A stretch of 64,000 nt of DNA. Origin: Enoplolaimus lenunculus (Eukaryota; Nematoda; Enoplea; Enoplida; Thoracostomopsidae). The DNA lies in NCBI GenBank assembly GCA_030248215.1, contig JASANG010000879.1:124001-188000 (forward strand), read 5' to 3'. Under the pieces are notes generated by a model. The model was not told the DNA's origin and made no database searches. It worked only from the letters and a program-made list of their open reading frames with translations. Every line of letters starts with the position of its first letter. Position 1 is the first letter of the stretch. Of the stretch, positions 57,984-64,000 are shown in pieces. The position numbers and the translations under genes are program-made.

Positions 57984-58594
57984 GGAGGGGCACACGGTTA
58001 AAATCACAAGCTTACAAAGCTGTACTAAAACTTTATCAGCGAGACCGGGGGTCAAATTTTTAGAGGTGTAGGGGATGAGCTCCTAGCCACCAGTTGTGTC
58101 TACGGGCATGACAACATTGGCAGTATATGTCTCTATTACTCACGGATTCTATAGTTAACAACAAGCTACATAACACATTGGCTCTCCCTTAATAATAAGC
58201 ATCGAATGACCAAAGTTACAGACAATTGAGCGGCATGTGATAGAGTGCCAGAACAAATATTTGTTCTTGTTTTATTCGCTAGTTTAGCCAAAAGTACCTA
58301 TTGTGTCAAAAGTTTGCACCAAATCAACATAATCGTTGAATCATTTCTGGCTTGTGTTTAAAACAGAAATACCATACTTATGCTTTAGGATGATAGATTT
58401 AAAGTTAGACTAGGCCTATGCTTAGGTTAAAGTATATGCTTAAACTTAGACATAGGATAATTGTACATATTATTTAAAGAATGTGCGCTGAGCGGGACAA
58501 AACAAAAACTGACAGAAAACTTTTACAAAAATGTATTAGCAAATAACTTGCGTAATAGCAAGGAAATATGGCGGAAAATAGTGAGATATTTTAG
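57984..58594. other. unassigned
   Basis: 58410-58455 has degenerate TTAGGC/TAAGC repeats. The reading frame of the exon candidate at 58595 is open back to 58461, but upstream of the acceptor it has no coding character I can support. Confidence 0.35.
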
Positions 58595-58784
58595 TTTGCC
58601 TCACACCTCACATCCTGAACGAGTTTCGCTTGAGTTAAAGTGGAGAAAATGTATCGTACCTGGTGATTCCCGTTTCGTTGGATATACACCAGACATGTTT
58701 ACTGCTTGTGTTCGCTGTAGCCGTGGTAGAGTTGAATTCAGAGCAGGCAAAATTATGAAACATTTGTTTTGCCCAAAGAATTAA
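58595..58784 (+). CDS. possible terminal exon of a cysteine-containing protein
   Basis: After an acceptor (GAGATATTTTAG, phase 1) the frame reads LPHTSHPERVSLELKWRKCI, VPGDSRFVGYTPDMFTACVR, CSRGRVEFRAGKIMKHLFCP, KN and stops. Four cysteines in a C-x(21)-C-x(2)-C-x(17)-C spacing and a basic composition suggest a small extracellular domain (inference), but I recognise no family. Upstream exons were not found. Confidence 0.3.
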
Positions 58785-58844
58785 TATAGTTTAATCCAAT
58801 GTAGTCTCACGGCTTCGTCTATTTCTTACCCTGTAACAATCGTC

Positions 58845-59064
58845 GGCCAATGTAAAGAACAGAGGCGGAACAGTATTTATTATAAGCATATTCCTAAACC
58901 TAAGCATAAGCTTAAGCTTAAGTTTAAGCCTACACGTTAGTATGAGAATATTCCTAAGCCTAAGCCTCTTAAGCCTAAGCCAAACAAAAAAATAGTCTAA
59001 AGCTTAAGCTTTCTCTTTTCTAGTCTTACAGAAAAATCTTCCGCCCGTGGTGTTTACATGGGCC
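58845..59064. mobile_element. GGCC-TIR MITE carrying CCTAAG repeats, copy 2
   Basis: The left end GGCCAATGTAAAGAACAGAG faces the right end CGTGGTGTTTACATGGGCC, and both continue inward as GGCGGAA/TTCCGCC. Flanks CAATCGTC (58837-58844) and CAATCATC (59065-59072) match at 7 of 8. The interior has CCTAAG/CTTAAG repeats in both orientations. Confidence 0.83.
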
Positions 59065-61892
59065 CAATCATCTAAAGGTCACACAATATTGTAGTTCTAA
59101 CAATAAGATATTTTTTGGTGCCCAGATTGAGTTGAAATTCTAAATTTATCCTATACTTTCATTTCTAAAATGTTTAAGGCTCTCGTATAGGATTTAATAC
59201 TCTTTGAGTTTACAGTAAACAAAAGAGGAATAATACTATATAAATATGTTGTTTTTTTCGCCAGCAAACGAGTGCTTCAAACGCGACCCAATAAAAGAAA
59301 TCTAATAACAGTTTGACAAACAAGATATCTGGTTCGATGTCGGTATATATACATCATGATAATTAATTTTACCTGAACCCCAGCTCTCTCTCGCGCGCGC
59401 AGCAGAACGGACGCATTCACAACGCTGCGCAATGTGGTCCATAATTAAAAGAACACCGATAAGGACTGTGTTACTGCCAGTTTCTGGTTCGCATTAATAC
59501 TTAAACAGGGTGTTGAAGCCACATCACATGCTTTGTGAAGTTTGCATGCTGGCAACGGTATAATATTTACATATGGGGCTCGCTCAGTAACAATGGGCGC
59601 AGCGCAACGCTTTTAAATTTTCAAATGCGATCGTTTGTATTGGACTATAAGTGCTAAAATTTGCGTTTGGCTTTTCGCTAACAAAAATTGTTGCATTTGT
59701 ATTTCCTCGTTGGAGATCCCCGTCGTTGGATCCGCTGCATCGGTGCCCTCTGTGTTAAATTATGTTTTAGGAGGCATGGTTTAGCTACGAAAAATTATTC
59801 ACCGTATCGTGTTTAAAGGTTTTAGGTTTATAGTCAAAAATTACAAGCGCAATAGTTGAACAAAACTGTATTCAGAACCCGCTAAAACGTTTTTTTTTCT
59901 ACTTTCCCATACCAATTCTAATCAAATTAATTTGGTTTAATGATAATGTGACTCATGTGTTGTTACTGTAGCGTGTGGATATAATGCTAAAATTTTGAGA
60001 CCACTATTAATTATAATTGTTAAAAAATAGACTTTCCTGACTACAATTATTTATTGCTGTAAAATGCGAAATTTCACCCTTGATCTCGGTTAAATTTAGT
60101 GTTCTTTATGGGTATATTTAACATTATGGCAAACCTTACCTAATCTTAGCATACAGTTTCTATTTTATGCATCAGACTAAGTTAAGAATTGCATAATCGT
60201 CGGCATACGCAAGCCTGAGTACAACCGGTGATCCAGAAGGGAACATGACTCCAGATGAAAATCGACCCAAGAGTCCAGACCCGGCAGAATTTTTGCCGGA
60301 TAATTCCTCAAATTTGATAAAGAAATGTTTGGAATTTTGTCGTTCAATAAGTATATTTGTAAATTTTGGGCAATTATCAAAGTTCAAGTTTAATTTGATG
60401 AAAATACGTTCAAAGCCGTTTTAAAACACATTTGGTTGTTTCTAAAAATATCTGCAAAAAGTGGTTTGGCTTTGGCTCTTGTAAATTTTGTCTACCTCCG
60501 CAGGTAAATATTCTTCGTTTGTGTTCAGTTTGAAATTTTGATAAAATACGTTTTATGACAGTGATTTTTAGATCACTGCTATTGTTTCAACTAATTTGTA
60601 CCTTTCGAATCTTTGAGACCTGATCTTCACTCGAACATATTAAGTTTTTCTTGGTAAGTAGCTGCATATACCACCTAATAGAAAGAGCATTCACTGCTTA
60701 TATGTTCCAAGTTTCAAGGAATGGTATATGTTTTTAGTATGAACCAAATTTGGGCGTTGAAAAATAGAAACAAACCTTAACAATAGATCATATTGTTTGT
60801 TCTCGTTTATATGTCATGCTTCAGAGTTTAGGTTTAGGATTAGGCTAAGGCTTCGGCTTCGGCTTGTGGTTGGAGTACACAAGAGCCAAAATTTGCTTAT
60901 TCAAGATATGACCTTGAGCGAAGCATTTCGTTTTAACATACTTTGTTGCGAAACATAGCATTCTGAGGTTTGATAGACTGATGTAGATATTCAGCAAATT
61001 ACTTTTAAGTATTAAGTAAACACTGTCTACGAAAAATGAAAAGTAAAAGAATTATGTTTCACGATTATTTAAATCGCGTTAACATGACGAATCTTTGCCG
61101 AAAACTTAGTTCCACGCTTTACGAACAACCCACTGAGTCCGTATCCTTTGGATCCTAAACTTACCAGGAAAGTCGCGAGTTCTCTGTGAGCACTGTGAAT
61201 TGACTAACTTGTATGGTCTCTTGCGGACAAATTTTGGCGTAGACTTAGGTTTAGACTTAAGCTTTCAAAAAGAGTAAAAGCGTCACTTGTATTTGCTTAT
61301 GTAGTTTTCAGCAGATAAGATTGCATTTGGATAACTTCGAAAGTACCCACTTCCTGTTTGACCGCTTCGGCGTAGGTACAATCCGAGATCCATTAATGTC
61401 CTATGCTCTATGTCAGTCAGTGTCAACCAGAGGTCCCTCAGTTTAAAGTAGTTTCAAATGATGAACGACTTGTTGTTAAGCTTAAGCAACATTACTGGCC
61501 AACTAAGTACAAATTCTCAAACGCTTTTAAAGTTGAGAGCGAATAGTTTGGCCTGCAATTACAAGGCAGGCTACAAAACATCTGTTTTACGCAACTGATT
61601 TTAGAAGCTGTCAATTTCGAATAGCCAGTTACCGTCTGCGGGAGCAAATCAGTAATGTGGCGCCAAAACATAGATACCTACCGCCTAGCTATGTGATTAA
61701 TCTTAAAACGTTAAATATTTAACGAAAAACTGTTTACTGTTTTGTATAAAGCATTGTTTGGGTCTAGCTTGTTTTAGACCTTTTTGTATCAAATTTATTT
61801 AGCAGATCTTATACTCTGTTCCACGTACAATATGTATATTGTTTCTTTAGCTGTTAAAATTTTTTTAACATTTTGCTTTATTAAAAACCATG
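59065..61892. other. intergenic, repeat fragments only
   Basis: 60195-60310 is a fragment of the CCGGCAGAATTTTTGCCGG type. About 60753-60889 is probably a GGCTCTTGTGTAC-ended element (flanks CAAATTTG and AAAATTTG). 61235-61275 holds TTAGGTTTAGACTTAAGC repeats. No exon identified. Confidence 0.4.
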
Positions 61893-62570
61893 CACACAAA
61901 ATAAATTGTCGTAAATTTTCACGACTCTTAATCTCTTATACTTTCAAGACATATATGTCTTGTATTTCAAACATTAATAGCCTTAAACAACTTAGAAATT
62001 AGTTTCTTAATTCGGTTAAACATATATGTTTTATATTCAAAAAATTGCTATTGCCAATTTATAGGACACAAATTACTTTCTTTCAAGAAATAGTTGCGTT
62101 TTATTCAAGAATTAATTTTCTGATTTTTATGTATTATGTAAAGAAGCTGCTCCGTTTATATTCTTAAAAAAGTATATACCTAAATAACCTAATTTCTAAA
62201 ATATTTCGGGTTGACCTTTTCAGGTTCCCCCAACCTAAGTTTACTGTTTTGGACGTAGCTTAGGTTGTTAAATTAGTGTATTGTGTTGAGCTCAAGCCTC
62301 CAATTTTGGAGTAGCTTTCCAAGGCAAATCTCTGTGTTTTAAGTTCAGAAGCATTTGTCTTATATTTCAGAAATGTTTTTCTCATCCATCATAAAACAAA
62401 GCCTTAATTTAAGACATTTAAGTGTGAAAAATTTGAGACCAATATTTCTGAAAAATTTAAGAAGTAAAAGTCTTGAATTCACAACATATATATGTGGAGT
62501 ATGAATCAAGACATAATAGTCTTAAATCTCAGATAATATGTCTTGAATACAAGACAATTTATTTTGTGTG
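61893..62570. mobile_element. CACACAAAATAAATTGTC-TIR element with AAGACATATATGTCTT palindromes
   Basis: Perfect 18-bp inverted ends, CACACAAAATAAATTGTC and its complement. Inside are the 16-bp palindrome AAGACATATATGTCTT near 61948 and a variant AAACATATATGTTTT near 62018, plus multiple AAGAC/GTCTT motifs. About 678 bp, AT-rich, no ORF of note. Target duplication not evident. Confidence 0.75.
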
Positions 62571-63024
62571 TAAAAAGTTTTTTCTTAACCAGGTGCAGAT
62601 ATCAATTATCTAGTCTGATTTTTAGGTTTCTGTCTGCATTTTACTATACCATTGACATTGGGAAAACCAGCAATCGCGTGCATGCATCAGTGAAATACCG
62701 CAAACCTTGGTATTAATCTTTAGTACTGCAGTCGCGTTTGGTTTTACTACTGCTTCATCTGCGATATTTTTTGACATCGGAAATCAAGGATCAACCACCA
62801 GCAAGCAGTATCAGAAATTTTCGGTTTTTCCACTAAGTGTGTGTGAACTTTGAACCATGTATTTGATATAAAATTTGAAAGGGACGGAGGTGGCGACAAA
62901 ATGTAGTTGCTCTTCGACGTGGCTACATTAAACACGCCACTGACCCCAATTCCTTATACAGGCGTCTAGTAGCTAGCTTGGTATAAGCCCAAATCGTTAC
63001 TTTACAGGTGCTTAAATTATTACT

Positions 63025-63252
63025 TTACGCAAATGTAAACAAATTTAATTTTTTTAAATTAAATAAATTAAACCGTGGATCGCTATTACCGACGACCACG
63101 ACGGCTTCCTTCCGTTGATTATTGTCCTGATTTTGACGCGATGCGGCAAGCGATTGAAGTTGCGAAAAGTAAAGTTCACAGTTGTTTATTAACGAATTGC
63201 TAACGTTTAAGCATTGTTCGACGTATGCAAACGTTGGGGTAGGGTGCATTGG
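63025..63252 (-). CDS. possible terminal exon, unrecognised protein
   Basis: On the minus strand an acceptor (TTTTACCTCTGGGCAG) is followed in phase 0 by PMHPTPTFAYVEQCLNVSNS, LINNCELYFSQLQSLAASRQ, NQDNNQRKEAVVVVGNSDPR and about 15 more residues to a TAA. Composition and codon choice look coding, and the LINNCELYFSQLQSLAASRQ part is predicted helical by eye. Upstream exons would be between 63253 and the window end or beyond. I recognise no family. Confidence 0.35.
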   Translation of the reverse strand, partial: PMHPTPTFAYVEQCLNVSNSLINNCELYFSQLQSLAASRQNQDNNQRKEAVVVVGNSDPRFNLFNLKKLNLFTFA

Positions 63253-64000
63253 CTGCCCAGAGGTAAAACCTTGAGGTCAGAGCCCAAATTGTCAAATGAA
63301 TATGACAACTATCATCAGTTAGTAATAGGTTTTCAAACTTACTAATTATTGCAGTTGTCGAACTGAAAATTAAAAAGGGGTATAGCAAATCATATGCGAA
63401 AAATGTGCAGAATCATGGGCATCAGGCTTTTACTTGTTCAAAAGTTATAAGATCTAACACCGAATGGTGATAGGTACTACACACACTGAGAATATTGGTA
63501 CTATACTCCAAACCCTCCGTTGGAACAAGTTGCAAATAATATACATTAATGTGGTATGTTAAGAATTTCTACATATCGTTTAAATATTGTCTGATGGCGT
63601 AATAGGACTTTATTTCAAATAATTATAGCTAAAAATTTTGGCCTCTACAATCCACAGATTGCTGAAAAACCTGTAAAAGTTTGTTTTTGCATCGACTCCC
63701 TATAATTTTTTGGGTGGGATTTATCTCTTACTCATTCATGTGCATACGCCCCTGACTACGGTTGGGACCGTTTTGTGTAAAATCGGTGTGGGAGGAAGTG
63801 CTCAGGAGCCTGCCGATTTGCGATTTGTAAAACCGTTATAGCACTTAAACTTGACTATTAAACTTAAAATTATTGATCGAAATTTTAGCTTGCAACGTAA
63901 AAACCAACTCCTAGAGCCATGCGCGTGTTTTGGATGCGTGCAACTCGCTTAAGCTTATTTCTTTGTTGAAAAATATACTTCTAAAAAAGTTAAAAAAAAC
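63253..64000. other. unassigned end of window
   Basis: AT-rich, no ORF of note. It would be intron of the candidate minus-strand gene if the exon at 63025-63252 is real. 63745-63755 shows an ACGCCCCTG-type element end. Confidence 0.3.

Noticed and set aside
1-64000. CRISPR arrays, bacterial operons, riboswitches, rRNA genes, retroelement reverse transcriptase
   Set aside because: None seen; the short tandem repeats have no spacer structure, and no reverse transcriptase or integrase motif was recognised in any frame.

Overview
The window is animal nuclear DNA: AT-rich, with short phase-consistent exons, U2-type GT-AG introns of a few hundred bases to about 1.8 kb, and dense small non-autonomous DNA transposons. 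The gene content (an inactive rhomboid of the iRhom/RHBDF type and a vasopressin/oxytocin-like receptor) says metazoan. Fast-evolving proteins and compact introns suggest an invertebrate, possibly a tunicate, but the species cannot be fixed from sequence alone.

Layout. 0.45-4.08 kb is an 18-bp minisatellite of roughly 200 units whose long ORFs are artefacts of its period. At 5.55-5.75 kb lies the last coding exon of an M14 zinc carboxypeptidase. 7.66-8.75 kb is a recent 546-bp tandem duplication. 11.0-25.5 kb (+) is an iRhom gene for which I can chain 19 coding exons in phase (1184 residues). 28.5-32.7 kb (-) is a three-exon peptide-hormone GPCR of vasopressin/oxytocin type (766 residues), tail to tail with iRhom. 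From 32.7 kb on there is no long ORF, and the DNA is mainly interspersed repeats. Splice-site chaining still gives a four-exon 101-residue gene (51.2-53.9 kb, +), a four-exon 3' gene end (48.1-49.5 kb, -), and weaker single- or two-exon candidates at 57.3, 58.6 and 63.0 kb. None of these five is recognised.

Mobile DNA is the other main content. I found several short TIR element families. Some have verifiable 8-bp target-site duplications (11.5, 21.6, 29.8, 33.05, 43.86, 44.98 and 58.8 kb). One TA-flanked family has three near-complete copies and one remnant. Two foldback elements sit head to tail, sharing one 9-bp target repeat. A tRNA-derived SINE-like family has three copies. Many elements carry internal degenerate CCTAAG or CCGGA arrays. 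One 1.4-kb element ends 13 bases upstream of a splice acceptor of the iRhom gene.

How the genes relate: iRhom would act in the ER/Golgi as a catalytically dead rhomboid controlling trafficking of membrane clients, the GPCR at the cell surface, and the carboxypeptidase probably outside the cell. Nothing indicates a shared pathway; they are neighbours. No rRNA gene, intact tRNA gene, CRISPR array or retroelement was recognised.
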